64,000 bases of DNA from an uncultured Lachnospiraceae bacterium. GTDB lineage: Bacteria > Bacillota > Clostridia > Lachnospirales > Lachnospiraceae. Each line of letters starts with the position of its first letter. Positions within the stretch are counted from its first letter, which is position 1. The position numbers were made by a program, and so were the translations under genes. The stretch is from the NCBI GenBank assembly GCA_934418125.1, contig CAKRWT010000002.1, positions 1-64,000 of the forward strand, written 5' to 3'. The notes below the pieces were generated by a model, which saw only the letters and a list, made by a program, of their open reading frames with translations, did not search any database and was not told the origin of the DNA. Positions 34,283 through 43,627 of the stretch are shown in pieces.

Positions 34283-35596
34283 ATGTTTTTAGAGCGAAAG
34301 GGTGAAAGTCAGTTACATAATGGAAGTGTCCTGGTCGGTTACGATTTGGGGGATGAGTACTCCCAGATTAGTTACTGCATCTATGGACAGGAGAATGTTG
34401 AGACTGTGGCCACAGTCGTCGGAACAAAGCAGTATAATATTCCAACCATATTATGCAAACGAAAAGGGGTTAACCAGTGGTTTTATGGTAAAGATGCGGT
34501 AAAGAACAGCACCGGGGAAGAAATGGTTCCGGTGGATGGTCTGCTGACGCTGGCAAAAAAAGGCGACATGGTGGAGCTGGACGGAGAATCCTATGACCCC
34601 ATAGCCTTACTTACGCTTTTTATGAAAAGAAGTCTGACCCTGCTGAATTTTATTGCCACGGCGGAGAATATAGATGCCATCATGTTTACGGTGGATGAAC
34701 TGGATGACCGGATGGTGGATGTACTGGCAAAGGCAGCGGTCAACTTAAATCTCAAGACATCACGTATTTATTTTCAGAGCCATACGGAGAGCTTTTATTC
34801 CTTTGTGCTGCACCAGCCACCAGAATTATGGAATTATCAGGTGCTTGCCTGTGAGCATAATGGGAAGCGGTTAAAGACTTACCGGCTGGAACGGAATAAG
34901 AAGACCACTCCAATCGTGGTACTGATAGAAGAACAGACCTATGAGACATTGGTTATTCCGGCAGAGGAGGAAGAAGAAACGATTAAAAGGGATGCCAGTC
35001 AGCTTGCTGATGAACGATTCCTTGGCATTTTGCAGAAAAGCTGTGAAGGGCGGATGGTTTCCAGTGCCTACCTGTTGGGAGATGGCTTCCGGGCAGGCTG
35101 GGCAGAGAACTCCTTACAGTTTCTATGCCATAACCGAAGAGTCTTCCAGGGAAATAACCTGTTCAGCAGGGGAGCCTGCTATGGACTGTTAGAAAAACTC
35201 TCACCCAGTGAGGAAGGACAAAAACACGTTTATCTGGGAAAGGACAAGCTCAAATCCAATATTGGCATGCGGGTAATGAGACAGGGAAAAGAATCCTATT
35301 ATGCCCTTCTGGATGCCGGGGAAAATTGGTATGAAATCAACAAAGAATGTGAATTTCTTATAGAAGGGGATAAGGAAATTCCCTTTGAGATAACACCACT
35401 GACCGGGAAGAATAAGGAAACCAAAGTGATTCCCCTTGCCAATGCGAAAGATTCCCAGGCACCTTTCAGACGATACCGGCTGGAAATAAATATGTTGTCG
35501 GCACAGACTGTGCATATCAGGGTAACAGACCTTGGATTAGGAGAACTATTTCCAGCCACTGGGCAGGTGTGGGAAGAAAGCTTTGAGGTATCTTAA
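34283..35596 (+). CDS. DUF5716 family Hsp70/actin-like protein
   Basis: A 437-aa protein. The N-terminus, VLVGYDLGDEYSQISYCIYG followed by YNIPTILCKRKGVNQWFYGK, has the phosphate-1 pattern and beta-strand layout of Hsp70/actin ATPases (compare GIDLGTTNS and TPSVVAF of DnaK). The lower-domain segment DAIMFTVDELDDRMVDVLAK is also compatible. The C-terminal 140 residues (KSNIGMRVMRQGKESYYALL) are beta-rich like an Hsp70 substrate-binding beta domain. Whether ATP is bound is unproven, as the second phosphate motif is not obvious. It lies 38 bp after DUF5717 and abuts the next gene without a gap. Confidence 0.8.
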   Translation: MFLERKGESQLHNGSVLVGYDLGDEYSQISYCIYGQENVETVATVVGTKQYNIPTILCKRKGVNQWFYGKDAVKNSTGEEMVPVDGLLTLAKKGDMVELDGESYDPIALLTLFMKRSLTLLNFIATAENIDAIMFTVDELDDRMVDVLAKAAVNLNLKTSRIYFQSHTESFYSFVLHQPPELWNYQVLACEHNGKRLKTYRLERNKKTTPIVVLIEEQTYETLVIPAEEEEETIKRDASQLADERFLGILQKSCEGRMVSSAYLLGDGFRAGWAENSLQFLCHNRRVFQGNNLFSRGACYGLLEKLSPSEEGQKHVYLGKDKLKSNIGMRVMRQGKESYYALLDAGENWYEINKECEFLIEGDKEIPFEITPLTGKNKETKVIPLANAKDSQAPFRRYRLEINMLSAQTVHIRVTDLGLGELFPATGQVWEESFEVS

Positions 35597-36442
35597 ATGA
35601 GTCGACTGATTCTGGGAACAGGCGAATATGCCAGGGAACCCTATTATCTGGAAAAATTATATCGGAATATCTATTCGGTAGAAGAACTGTGTTATGTGTT
35701 GGTCGAAAATGCCGAGATTTTAGACCAGGAAATCATGCAGAAGAAGCTGATACAATGGCTGGATGAACAGTGCGGCTTAAACCAGCTGGCACACAGCCTG
35801 TATGCCCTGTTAAACCAGCGGGCCTCGGCAGTGGCTTTTGTAGGAACCATTCTGGAATATGTAAATCTGTATCCGGAAGAAGTCGTAGACCGGACGGAAC
35901 AGACCATCAAGGGCAATGAAGGACTGAATCCCTATGAACGCAAGAAGGCAAAGATTGATTTTCTGCTGGAAAACAGGCGGTATTTTGCTGTACTGGAACA
36001 GTATGCCGTGCTTTTGAAGCAGATACCGGAAGAGGAGGTGCTTCTCCGGTCGCAGATTCTGCATAATATGGGAGTAGCCTGTGCCGGTATGTTTATGTTT
36101 GAACAGGCGGCAAAGTGGTTTGAACAGGCATATACGATTGGAAAAAGCAAAGAAAGCCTGATACAGTATCTGGCAGCCCTTCGGCTTCATTATCCGGATA
36201 AAGAATACATTACTTTTATTGCAGAACATCCGGAATATCATGATGCTTCTTTGGCAGTAGAAAGGATGATGGAGCAGGCAACCGGTCAGTTTGAAGGAAC
36301 GGATGAAAACCGGATGTTATACACCCTGCAGATATGCAAGGAAGAGGGGAGCAATACTGCCGGTGTGAATGTAGCTTATTATGATGAAATGGAACATCTG
36401 ACCGGAAAATTAAAGGCGCAGTACCGGGAATATATTATGTGA
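35597..36442 (+). CDS. TPR-like protein of the DUF5716/5717 operon
   Basis: A 281-aa soluble helical protein. A tetratricopeptide-like pair is visible at about residues 148-185 (QILHNMGVACAGMFMFEQAA, then KWFEQAYTIGKSKESLIQYL). The family is otherwise not recognised. Its ATG directly follows the TAA of the DUF5716 gene, and the next gene starts 13 bp after its stop, so the four genes are almost surely co-transcribed. TPR units commonly mediate contacts with Hsp70-type partners, which would fit the neighbour. Confidence 0.7.
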   Translation: MSRLILGTGEYAREPYYLEKLYRNIYSVEELCYVLVENAEILDQEIMQKKLIQWLDEQCGLNQLAHSLYALLNQRASAVAFVGTILEYVNLYPEEVVDRTEQTIKGNEGLNPYERKKAKIDFLLENRRYFAVLEQYAVLLKQIPEEEVLLRSQILHNMGVACAGMFMFEQAAKWFEQAYTIGKSKESLIQYLAALRLHYPDKEYITFIAEHPEYHDASLAVERMMEQATGQFEGTDENRMLYTLQICKEEGSNTAGVNVAYYDEMEHLTGKLKAQYREYIM

Positions 36443-36455
36443 TGAGGAGACGGGA

Positions 36456-37643
36456 ATGAATCTGTTTCAGAGATTATTTGCAAAATTTCATAGGCAGGAG
36501 CCGGAAGACTTCTACGAAGAAGAAAAATGGGACGAGGAAGAGGATTTACAGCAGATAAATTATGACAATAAAGAGCTGCGGATGGATTATGTGAAAAACT
36601 GTCTGGAGAAGATGGCAGATGCCACCAAGGAGCTGGAAAACCTGACCTTTGAATATGAGATGGTAACCTCTTACCTGAAGGATATGGAAGAAATAGAGGC
36701 GTTGCCGCCGGAAGAAAGTGAACTGTTAAAGGAATGTGCCAAGAAAGTTTCTCTGTTGGAGGATACCAGACAGGATTATATGGGCAGACCCCGCCGCATG
36801 ACAGAAGAACAGTTCCATCAGATGGAGCGGCTTACCGACCAGGTGGAAGAGGGGCGTAAAAAGATTGGGGAAGCGGAAAACTATCAGGCGTTGATTAAGC
36901 AGGATTTGAGCCGGCTGGATGGCGAGAGACATGCCTATCTGTACCGGAAAAGTGAAGTGATGCAGAGCATCGCGGATACAAGAGGTATGGCAATTATCTG
37001 TGTGGTGGCCCTGGCGTTATGCATGATACTGTTGCTGCTGTTGCAGTTTTTCCTGGATATGGATACCAAAATGGGCTATCTGCTCACTGCCGGGGTGGCA
37101 GCTGTGGCAATTACCATAGTCTATCTGAAGCATTTGGATGCCCAGAAAGAACTGCATCGTGTGGAAACCAGTATCAACAAAATTATTCTATTACAAAACA
37201 AAGTAAAAATACGTTATGTAAACAATACGAATCTGTTGGATTATCTTTATCTGAAATATGGGGTAAGCAGTGCCCAGGAGCTGGAAGAAATGTGGCTAAA
37301 CTACCAGATGGAGAAGGAGGAAAGGGAGAAATACCGGAGAACGGAAATTGATTTGGATTATAATCAGCAGGAACTGCTGCGGATTCTGAAACGATATCAG
37401 ATTAAAGACCCGGCAATCTGGCTGCATCAGACGGAGGCGATTCTGGACCACAAGGAGATGGTGGAGATTCGCCATAACCTGATTATCAGACGGCAGTCCC
37501 TGCGAAGAAGGATGGATTATAACAGAGAGGTTGTGGCAGGCACTTCCCAAAAGGAAATCAAAGGTCTGGTAGAGAAGTATCCACAGTATGCCAAAGAAAT
37601 CATGGCAACGGTGGACGAATATGAGAAACGCTTCAAAGGATAG
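36456..37643 (+). CDS. membrane-anchored coiled-coil protein of the same operon
   Basis: A 395-aa protein. The acidic N-terminus (EPEDFYEEEKWDEEEDLQQI) is followed by heptad-rich coiled coil (about 45-170), two hydrophobic helices at about 176-198 and 205-226 (GMAIICVVALALCMILLLLL; MGYLLTAGVAAVAITIVYL), then a second long coiled coil. Both coils would face the same side of the membrane, probably the cytoplasm. No known domain recognised. It could anchor the upstream Hsp70-like complex to the membrane. The stop codon overlaps the purF promoter. Confidence 0.75.
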   Translation: MNLFQRLFAKFHRQEPEDFYEEEKWDEEEDLQQINYDNKELRMDYVKNCLEKMADATKELENLTFEYEMVTSYLKDMEEIEALPPEESELLKECAKKVSLLEDTRQDYMGRPRRMTEEQFHQMERLTDQVEEGRKKIGEAENYQALIKQDLSRLDGERHAYLYRKSEVMQSIADTRGMAIICVVALALCMILLLLLQFFLDMDTKMGYLLTAGVAAVAITIVYLKHLDAQKELHRVETSINKIILLQNKVKIRYVNNTNLLDYLYLKYGVSSAQELEEMWLNYQMEKEEREKYRRTEIDLDYNQQELLRILKRYQIKDPAIWLHQTEAILDHKEMVEIRHNLIIRRQSLRRRMDYNREVVAGTSQKEIKGLVEKYPQYAKEIMATVDEYEKRFKG

Positions 37644-37672
37644 TGACAAAGAGGCGCAAAATGTTATATAAT
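37643..37672 (+). promoter_or_regulatory. purF promoter
   Basis: GTGACA (37643-37648) and TATAAT (37667-37672) with an 18-bp spacer. CGGTT/AACCG lies just downstream. Confidence 0.6.
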
Positions 37673-37801
37673 GGATAGCGGTTATCAGAAACCGTCAGAA
37701 CAAACTTCGTGGAAAAGGTGTATGTGAATTTGAAAAATAATCTGTTGTCTGTGGAAGAGAGAGCAGAAATTGCGACGATACGCTCAGAAATGGAGATTAG
37801 A

Positions 37802-39238
37802 ATGAACACGGAAATGGAACAGACAGATAAGCTGGGAGAAGAGTGCGGTGTCTTTGGTATTTATGATTTTGATGGCAATGACGTAGCCTCCACTATTTAT
37901 TACGGACTTTTTGCGTTACAGCATAGAGGACAGGAAAGCTGTGGTATTGCGGTAAGTGATACGAATGGACCCAAGGGTAAAGTGTTAAGTGCCAAGGAAA
38001 TGGGACTTTTGAATGAGAATTTCACACCGGAAACCCTGGAAAATTTAAAGGGTGATATCGGTGTAGGACATGTTCGCTATTCCACTGCTGGCAGCAGCAC
38101 AAGAGAAAATGCGCAGCCACTGGTGCTGAATTATGTAAAAGGTACTTTGGGACTGGCGCATAACGGAAACCTTATCAATGCACCGCAGCTTCGGCATGAA
38201 CTGGAGTATACCGGTGCTATTTTCCAGACAACCATCGACTCAGAAGTAATCGCCTATCATATTGCAAGGGAACGATTAAACAGCAAATCGGTAGAAGAGG
38301 CCGTGGGACGTGCCATGAAGAAAATAAAAGGTGCGTATTCCCTGATTGTGATGTCACCACGGAAACTGATTGGGGCAAGAGACCCTTATGGATTTAAACC
38401 ACTTTGTATCGGCAGACGGGATAATGCTTATATTCTGGCATCTGAAACCTGTGCCCTGGATACTATAGGAGCTGCCTATGTGCGGGATGTGGAACCGGGA
38501 GAGATTGTTACCATTTCGCCGGATAAAGGAATAGAATCAGATAAGAGCATGTGTCTTCCCAGGGAAAAACATGGAAGATGTGTTTTTGAATATATTTATT
38601 TTGCAAGACCGGACAGCCACATTGATGGTGTCAGTGTCTACGAATCCCGTATTAAGGCTGGGAAGTTCCTGGCGATAGATTCGCCGGTAGATGCCGATTT
38701 GGTAGTCGGTGTGCCAGAGTCCGGCAACTGTGCGGCGCTTGGTTATTCTATGCAGTCAGGGATTCCTTATGGACAGGCATTTGTGAAGAATGCCTATGTG
38801 GGACGTACCTTTATTAAACCGAAACAGAAGAGCCGGGAAAGCAGTGTACAGGTAAAACTCAATGCCATCCGGGAAGCAGTAAATGGCAAACGGATTATTA
38901 TGATAGATGATTCCATTGTCCGTGGAACCACTTCTGACCGGATTGTCAGAATGCTCAGGGAGGCAGGCGCTAAAGAAGTACATATGCGGGTAAGCTCCCC
39001 GCCATTTCTCTGGCCCTGCTATTTTGGTACAGATGTACCGGCAAGGGAGCAGTTGGTTGCCTACCAACGGTCTGTGGATGAAATTCGTCAGATTATAGGC
39101 GCAGATTCGCTGGCTTATCTGGAAATGGAACGATTAAGTGAGATTGCCGGCGGACTGGAAATCTGTAAAGGATGTTTTACCGGCAAATACCCTATGGAGC
39201 CTCCCACAGAGGATATCCGCGGAGAATATGATAAGTGA
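37802..39238 (+). CDS. purF: amidophosphoribosyltransferase
   Basis: A 478-aa enzyme for the first committed step of purine synthesis, from PRPP and glutamine to phosphoribosylamine. The ATG at 37802, with TGGAG 6 bases upstream, gives a 14-residue propeptide ending EE before the catalytic Cys15 (CGVFGIY), as in the B. subtilis enzyme; the open frame back to GTG 37709 would make an atypically long one. The glutaminase domain has HRGQESCGIA and HNGNLIN. The phosphoribosyltransferase domain has the PRPP loop IIMIDDSIVRGTTS. C-terminal Cys residues (ICKGCFTGKYP) suggest the Fe-S type. purB follows. Confidence 0.95.
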   Translation: MNTEMEQTDKLGEECGVFGIYDFDGNDVASTIYYGLFALQHRGQESCGIAVSDTNGPKGKVLSAKEMGLLNENFTPETLENLKGDIGVGHVRYSTAGSSTRENAQPLVLNYVKGTLGLAHNGNLINAPQLRHELEYTGAIFQTTIDSEVIAYHIARERLNSKSVEEAVGRAMKKIKGAYSLIVMSPRKLIGARDPYGFKPLCIGRRDNAYILASETCALDTIGAAYVRDVEPGEIVTISPDKGIESDKSMCLPREKHGRCVFEYIYFARPDSHIDGVSVYESRIKAGKFLAIDSPVDADLVVGVPESGNCAALGYSMQSGIPYGQAFVKNAYVGRTFIKPKQKSRESSVQVKLNAIREAVNGKRIIMIDDSIVRGTTSDRIVRMLREAGAKEVHMRVSSPPFLWPCYFGTDVPAREQLVAYQRSVDEIRQIIGADSLAYLEMERLSEIAGGLEICKGCFTGKYPMEPPTEDIRGEYDK

Positions 39239-39271
39239 TATAAATAAACCACAATAAGGAAGGAAGAAAAC

Positions 39272-40723
39272 ATGAGTACAGACAGATATGTAAGCCCGTT
39301 ATCAGAACGTTATGCCAGCAAGGAAATGCAGTATATCTTTTCTCCTGACATGAAGTTCCGTACCTGGAGAAAACTCTGGATTGCCCTGGCAGAAACAGAA
39401 ATGGAACTGGGTTTAAGCCAGAATGGAAAACCGGTTATCACACAGGAGCAGATTGACGAGTTAAAAGCACATGCTGAAGATATCAATTATGATGTGGCAA
39501 AAGCACGTGAAAAGGAAGTCCGTCATGATGTTATGAGCCATGTGTATGCATACGGCAAGCAGTGTCCTAAGGCAGCGGGGATTATTCATCTTGGTGCAAC
39601 CTCCTGCTACGTAGGTGATAATACCGATATTATCGTTATGACAGAGGCGCTGAAACTGGTTAAGAAGAAGCTGGTCAATGTGATTGCAGAACTGGCAAAG
39701 TTTGCAGATACCTACAAGGACCTGCCTACTTTAGCATTTACCCATTTTCAGCCGGCACAGCCGACTACTGTTGGCAAGAGAGCCACTTTGTGGGCACAGG
39801 AATTCTGTCTGGATTTGGAAGATTTAGATTATGTATTGTCTACCATGAAGCTGTTAGGCTCCAAAGGAACCACAGGAACCCAGGCTTCTTTCCTGGAACT
39901 CTTTGATGGAGACCAGGAAACCATTGATAAAATCGACCCTATGATTGCAAAGAAAATGGGCTTTGAAAAGTGCTATCCGGTATCCGGACAGACCTATTCC
40001 CGTAAAGTGGATACCAGAGTGTGCAATATTCTGGCAGGTATTGCAGCATCTGCCCATAAGATGTCCAATGATATCCGTCTGTTACAGCACTTGAAAGAAG
40101 TGGAAGAGCCGTTTGAAAAGAGTCAGATTGGTTCCTCTGCCATGGCATATAAGAGAAATCCGATGAGAAGTGAGAGAATTGCATCTCTTTCCCGTTTCGT
40201 GATGGTAGATGCATTAAATCCGGCAATTACTTCTGCGACCCAGTGGTTTGAAAGAACCCTGGACGATTCTGCCAATAAGAGACTTTCCATTCCGGAAGGC
40301 TTCTTAGCCGTTGATGGTATTTTGGATTTATGCTTGAACGTGGTAGATGGACTGGTGGTATATGATAAAGTAATTACCAAACGCCTGATGAGCGAGCTGC
40401 CATTTATGGCAACCGAAAATATCATGATGGATGCCGTTAAGATGGGCGGTAACCGTCAGGAACTGCATGAAAAGATAAGAGAACTTTCCATGGTGGCGGG
40501 AGCCAACGTAAAACGGGAAGGTAAAGATAACAATCTGTTAGAGCTGATTGCCCAGGATCCTGCATTCAATATGAGTCTGGAAGACTTACAGAAGACCATG
40601 GAACCATCCAAGTATGTAGGACGTGCTCCGATACAGGTAGAAAAATTCTTACAGGAAGTAGTAAATCCGATTTTGGAAGAGAACAAAGACCTGTTAGGAG
40701 TTACTGCAGAAATCAACGTATAA
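39272..40723 (+). CDS. purB: adenylosuccinate lyase
   Basis: A 483-aa enzyme of the fumarase/aspartase superfamily acting twice in purine synthesis (SAICAR and adenylosuccinate cleavage). The signature loop SSAMAYKRNPMRSERI, with the flexible catalytic Ser region, is clear, as are HDVMSHVYAYG and FTHFQPAQPTTVGKR. It lies 33 bp after purF with RBS AAGGAAGG, and a strong terminator follows the gene, so purF-purB form a two-gene transcription unit. Confidence 0.95.
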   Translation: MSTDRYVSPLSERYASKEMQYIFSPDMKFRTWRKLWIALAETEMELGLSQNGKPVITQEQIDELKAHAEDINYDVAKAREKEVRHDVMSHVYAYGKQCPKAAGIIHLGATSCYVGDNTDIIVMTEALKLVKKKLVNVIAELAKFADTYKDLPTLAFTHFQPAQPTTVGKRATLWAQEFCLDLEDLDYVLSTMKLLGSKGTTGTQASFLELFDGDQETIDKIDPMIAKKMGFEKCYPVSGQTYSRKVDTRVCNILAGIAASAHKMSNDIRLLQHLKEVEEPFEKSQIGSSAMAYKRNPMRSERIASLSRFVMVDALNPAITSATQWFERTLDDSANKRLSIPEGFLAVDGILDLCLNVVDGLVVYDKVITKRLMSELPFMATENIMMDAVKMGGNRQELHEKIRELSMVAGANVKREGKDNNLLELIAQDPAFNMSLEDLQKTMEPSKYVGRAPIQVEKFLQEVVNPILEENKDLLGVTAEINV

Positions 40724-40775
40724 ATAGGATGAAGCCTTTGGGCTGGAAACTTTATAAATTTCATAAGAGAAAAGC

Positions 40776-40822
40776 ATATCGGCAGTTGCAGTCAGTTAGT
40801 TTGGACGAACTGCCGATATTTT
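40776..40822 (+). terminator. terminator of purFB
   Basis: A perfect 12-bp stem ATATCGGCAGTT (40776-40787) / AACTGCCGATAT (40808-40819) followed by TTTT. Confidence 0.88.
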
Positions 40823-40848
40823 GGATGTGAAAAACCGATAAAAAGAAC

Positions 40849-40877
40849 TTGCGTTTTATTGCTACATATACTACAAT
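40849..40877 (+). promoter_or_regulatory. promoter of the candidate non-coding RNA
   Basis: TTGCGT (40849-40854) and TACAAT (40872-40877) with a 17-bp spacer, directly after the purB terminator and with no gene close behind. Confidence 0.5.
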
Positions 40878-40883
40878 AATACT

Positions 40884-41093
40884 AAATGATTTAGCTGTTA
40901 TATGCTTCTATAGCAGGGAACAGCAAGAAACAATTTGCACTGCATGCCATCGAGCAAAAGCTCAATCTTATACAGTACAAACTGAGCAGGCCGGGGGAAA
41001 CCCAGGAGCCGGGTCGTGGAAGACGACAGTAGATTTCGACATCTGCGGGACAGTAGTTACGATTACTGCTTACGTGGGTGTTTTTTCTTAAGA
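40884..41093 (+). ncRNA. candidate structured RNA of about 200 nt
   Basis: A 200-nt stretch with its own promoter. It contains several small perfect hairpins: GAGC-AAAA-GCTC, GGC/GCC enclosing GGG/CCC, GTCGT/ACGAC, AGAT/ATCT and CAGTAG/TTACTG. It ends in GTGGGTGTTTTTT. It is more GC-rich than the surrounding intergenic DNA. The size would suit 6S RNA, but I could not pair the 5' and 3' ends convincingly, so the family is open. The overlapping 80-codon frame lacks an RBS and protein character. Nothing else is seen between purB and the CDF gene. Confidence 0.4.
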
Positions 41094-41219
41094 AAATTCT
41101 TTCTGAAATTCCCACAAAGAAATAAGTAAATAAGGAAGATTATAGTAAGGCTTATAGTGGTCTGATGGTATGAAAGCCGTATCACAAGGGTGTATTATAA
41201 GTGCAGAAAAGAGGATTTT

Positions 41220-42110
41220 ATGAAGAAAGAAGAAAACTTTGAACAAGTAGCGATGAAGGTTTCTACCATTAGTATTGTGGCAAATTTTATCCTGACCGTG
41301 TTAAAACTGTTGGCTGGCGTAATCGCCCATTCCGGTGCAATGATTTCAGATGCCATTCATTCAGCATCTGATGTGTTCAGTACCATCGTGGTAATTATCG
41401 GGATTAAAATTTCCAGAAAAGAATCGGATAAAGACCATCCCTATGGTCATGAACGCTTGGAATGTGTGGCAGCCATTGTACTGGCGACCATTCTGGCAGC
41501 AACCGGTCTGGGAATCGGCTATTCTGCCGTGACGAAGATTCTGGCGGGAAATTACGAGAATCTGGCAGTGCCGGGAATTCTGGCACTGGTGGCAGCCATT
41601 GTATCCATCATAGTAAAAGAAGCCATGTATCAGTATACCAAAGTATATGCCAGAAAAATTGATTCCAGTGCCTTGATGGCAGATGCATGGCACCATCGTT
41701 CCGATGCCCTTTCATCGGTGGGCGCGTTAATTGGTATTGCCGGTGCCAGAATGGGTTTTCCGATTCTTGACCCGGTAGCCAGTGCTGTTATCTGTATCTT
41801 TATTGAGAAGGCAGCTTATGATATTTTCATGGATGCTGTTGACAAAATGGTAGATAAAGCCTGTGATGAAGAGACAGAAACTGCCCTGCGGGAATGCGCT
41901 GCCGGACAGGAAGGTGTGCTTGGAATTGATTTGTTACACACCAGGGTCTTTGGCAATAAGATATATGTAGATATCGAGATAGAAGCGGATGGAGAACTGA
42001 CTCTGACAAAGGCACATGCTATTGCAGAACGTGTGCACGATGCCATTGAGAAGAATTTTCCTAAGGTAAAGCACATCATGGTTCATGTAAATCCGGTAGC
42101 AGAGAAATAG
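41220..42110 (+). CDS. cation diffusion facilitator (CDF) transporter
   Basis: A 296-aa metal/proton antiporter. Six membrane helices lie in the first 205 residues. The metal sites are in SGAMISDAIHSASDVFST (helix 2) and MADAWHHRSDALSS (helix 5, His-x3-Asp). The cytoplasmic ferredoxin-like domain ends VKHIMVHVNP. CDF proteins export Zn2+, Fe2+, Mn2+ or similar; the substrate is not resolved. The ATG at 41220 with AGAGG upstream is preferred to GTG 41190. Confidence 0.92.
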   Translation: MKKEENFEQVAMKVSTISIVANFILTVLKLLAGVIAHSGAMISDAIHSASDVFSTIVVIIGIKISRKESDKDHPYGHERLECVAAIVLATILAATGLGIGYSAVTKILAGNYENLAVPGILALVAAIVSIIVKEAMYQYTKVYARKIDSSALMADAWHHRSDALSSVGALIGIAGARMGFPILDPVASAVICIFIEKAAYDIFMDAVDKMVDKACDEETETALRECAAGQEGVLGIDLLHTRVFGNKIYVDIEIEADGELTLTKAHAIAERVHDAIEKNFPKVKHIMVHVNPVAEK

Positions 42111-42117
42111 ACAGGAT

Positions 42118-43257
42118 TTACTTCCAGTATTGTGAAACGATAGGAACAGCATCTTCCGGAGAAATCTGGAAGTTGGCAGCATATTTTTGAATGGTAGCTT
42201 CTTTGGCAAGCCCGAATTCCTGACAGAGCGTTATGAAGTCATGAGTTCGGGCTTCCTGTGTGGAATGAAGCTGTTCTTTTGCCTGAAAATATTTTGTTTG
42301 TACATCCTCCAGGTTTGCTGCTTTTTCATCAAGTTCTTCCTGCAACTCATCAATCATATACTTGACGGTATTATCATCCAGTTCTTTTAATTCGCGGGAA
42401 AACATTCCCATCACCCTTTCTGTGTTCTGGCATATATCATAGATTTGTTCGTACATGGAGCGAAACATGGGAAACTTCTGTAACAGTTCCAGAATTCGTT
42501 CCGGTTCGTCGGTGGACAGGAATGTCAGCCAGGCATCCAGTTCACTTTTTATGGGCTTATTATAAATGCTTTTTCGAAATAAATCAAGTGAAATAAAGTT
42601 ATATTCCTGTAACAGATTCAGTTCCACACCGGTATCGGATTTTTGCCGGAAGTGGTGTAGAAAATCATCGGAAAAGGAAAGAAAGGCTTTGGGGCTTTTC
42701 TCAAAAAGGACGATGGTATAGACGGTTTTAATGGCTTCGTAGTCGAATAGCTTCTGCGTACCCCATTCCTGCCGGATGCGTTTGTACTGCCGGAGCAGCA
42801 AATCGGCAGAATAGCAGGCACTGCGCTGTCCTGGAAAACGATAGCCAATCTTCTGGACTTCCACGTTGGCAATACTGCCGTCGGACAGTTCAATAACAAT
42901 ATCCATAATTAACAGGGAAGTTTCATCCGCTATCCGGGTAGAATCGGTGGGGAGTACCCGGACGATTTTCACAGGCTGCTCCAGTATCAGGGACAGAAAA
43001 TGTTCCAGTCTGGAAGGGGTATATTCAGGGTTCATAATTTCTTTAAAGAAGGCATCGTACAGCATCTTGATGCCGCGTACACCAGTACAGCAGTCCAGAA
43101 AGAGATTGCGCTGCTTGGTGTTCCAGGATTCATAGGTAGCGGAAAGACGAGGGATATTCTGAATTTCCGTAAGGATGGCTTCCCTGGTACGAATCGTGGG
43201 AAAAACCTGTTGTAGCAGTTTGGGTGGCATGCTTCTGGAAACATCTGATTTTGACAT
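42118..43257 (-). CDS. Rpn/PD-(D/E)XK nuclease family protein (putative transposase-like)
   Basis: A 379-aa protein. The N-terminal region has the restriction-endonuclease-like core: FKEIMNPEYTPSRLEHFLSL, then MDIVIELSDGSIANVEVQKI supplying Asp and Glu-x-Gln. This is characteristic of the PD-(D/E)XK nuclease family transposase/Rpn group. A helical middle and a coiled-coil tail (ELQEELDEKAANLEDVQTK) follow. Despite the family name these are usually recombination-promoting nucleases without terminal repeats; none were seen here. AAAGGAG fixes the start at 43257. Confidence 0.85.
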   Translation of the reverse strand: MSKSDVSRSMPPKLLQQVFPTIRTREAILTEIQNIPRLSATYESWNTKQRNLFLDCCTGVRGIKMLYDAFFKEIMNPEYTPSRLEHFLSLILEQPVKIVRVLPTDSTRIADETSLLIMDIVIELSDGSIANVEVQKIGYRFPGQRSACYSADLLLRQYKRIRQEWGTQKLFDYEAIKTVYTIVLFEKSPKAFLSFSDDFLHHFRQKSDTGVELNLLQEYNFISLDLFRKSIYNKPIKSELDAWLTFLSTDEPERILELLQKFPMFRSMYEQIYDICQNTERVMGMFSRELKELDDNTVKYMIDELQEELDEKAANLEDVQTKYFQAKEQLHSTQEARTHDFITLCQEFGLAKEATIQKYAANFQISPEDAVPIVSQYWK

Positions 43258-43446
43258 AGGCAAAATTCTCCTTTGTAAATATTGATAATAAGTTATAAAG
43301 TGTTGGAAACTTGCCTGATACAGGCACGAATCGTAGTGGCGGGATGACATCCTGCCAAAGGACAGAAGAAACTGTCTGATGTGCGTAGTATTACATAATT
43401 TTTGGCGAATGTCAACGAAAAATATTCAGAAAAATGGCTTGTACGA

Positions 43447-43475
43447 TTGAAAATTGAATATAACTTGTTTATAAT
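43447..43475 (+). promoter_or_regulatory. promoter of the pilus gene cluster
   Basis: TTGAAA (43447-43452) and TATAAT (43470-43475), 17-bp spacer. Predicts a leader of about 145 nt before pilC. Confidence 0.7.
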
Positions 43476-43517
43476 AGAGAGTAGTCAAAAAGTACCAAAA
43501 TAAGAGAACGAGATGTT

Positions 43518-43570
43518 ACAAAAATAGCATATATGTATAAGAGGAGACTCTGAAAATTGTCTATTTTTGT
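43518..43570 (+). promoter_or_regulatory. long hairpin in the pil leader
   Basis: A perfect 10-bp pairing, ACAAAAATAG (43518-43527) with CTATTTTTGT (43561-43570), encloses a smaller AGAG/CTCT hairpin. It lies between promoter and pilC, and the T-rich 3' arm resembles an attenuator. Confidence 0.5.
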
Positions 43571-43627
43571 TATATATTGTCAAAACTTGCCGATATATAA
43601 CGTAGTAAGACGCACGGAGGAAGAAAC

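Noticed and set aside
37709..37801. Longer N-terminus for PurF
   Set aside because: Would create a propeptide of about 45 residues; the ATG at 37802 has a good RBS and gives the usual short propeptide before Cys.
42118..43257. Insertion sequence
   Set aside because: The PD-(D/E)XK family is called transposase-like, but no terminal inverted repeats or target duplication are visible.
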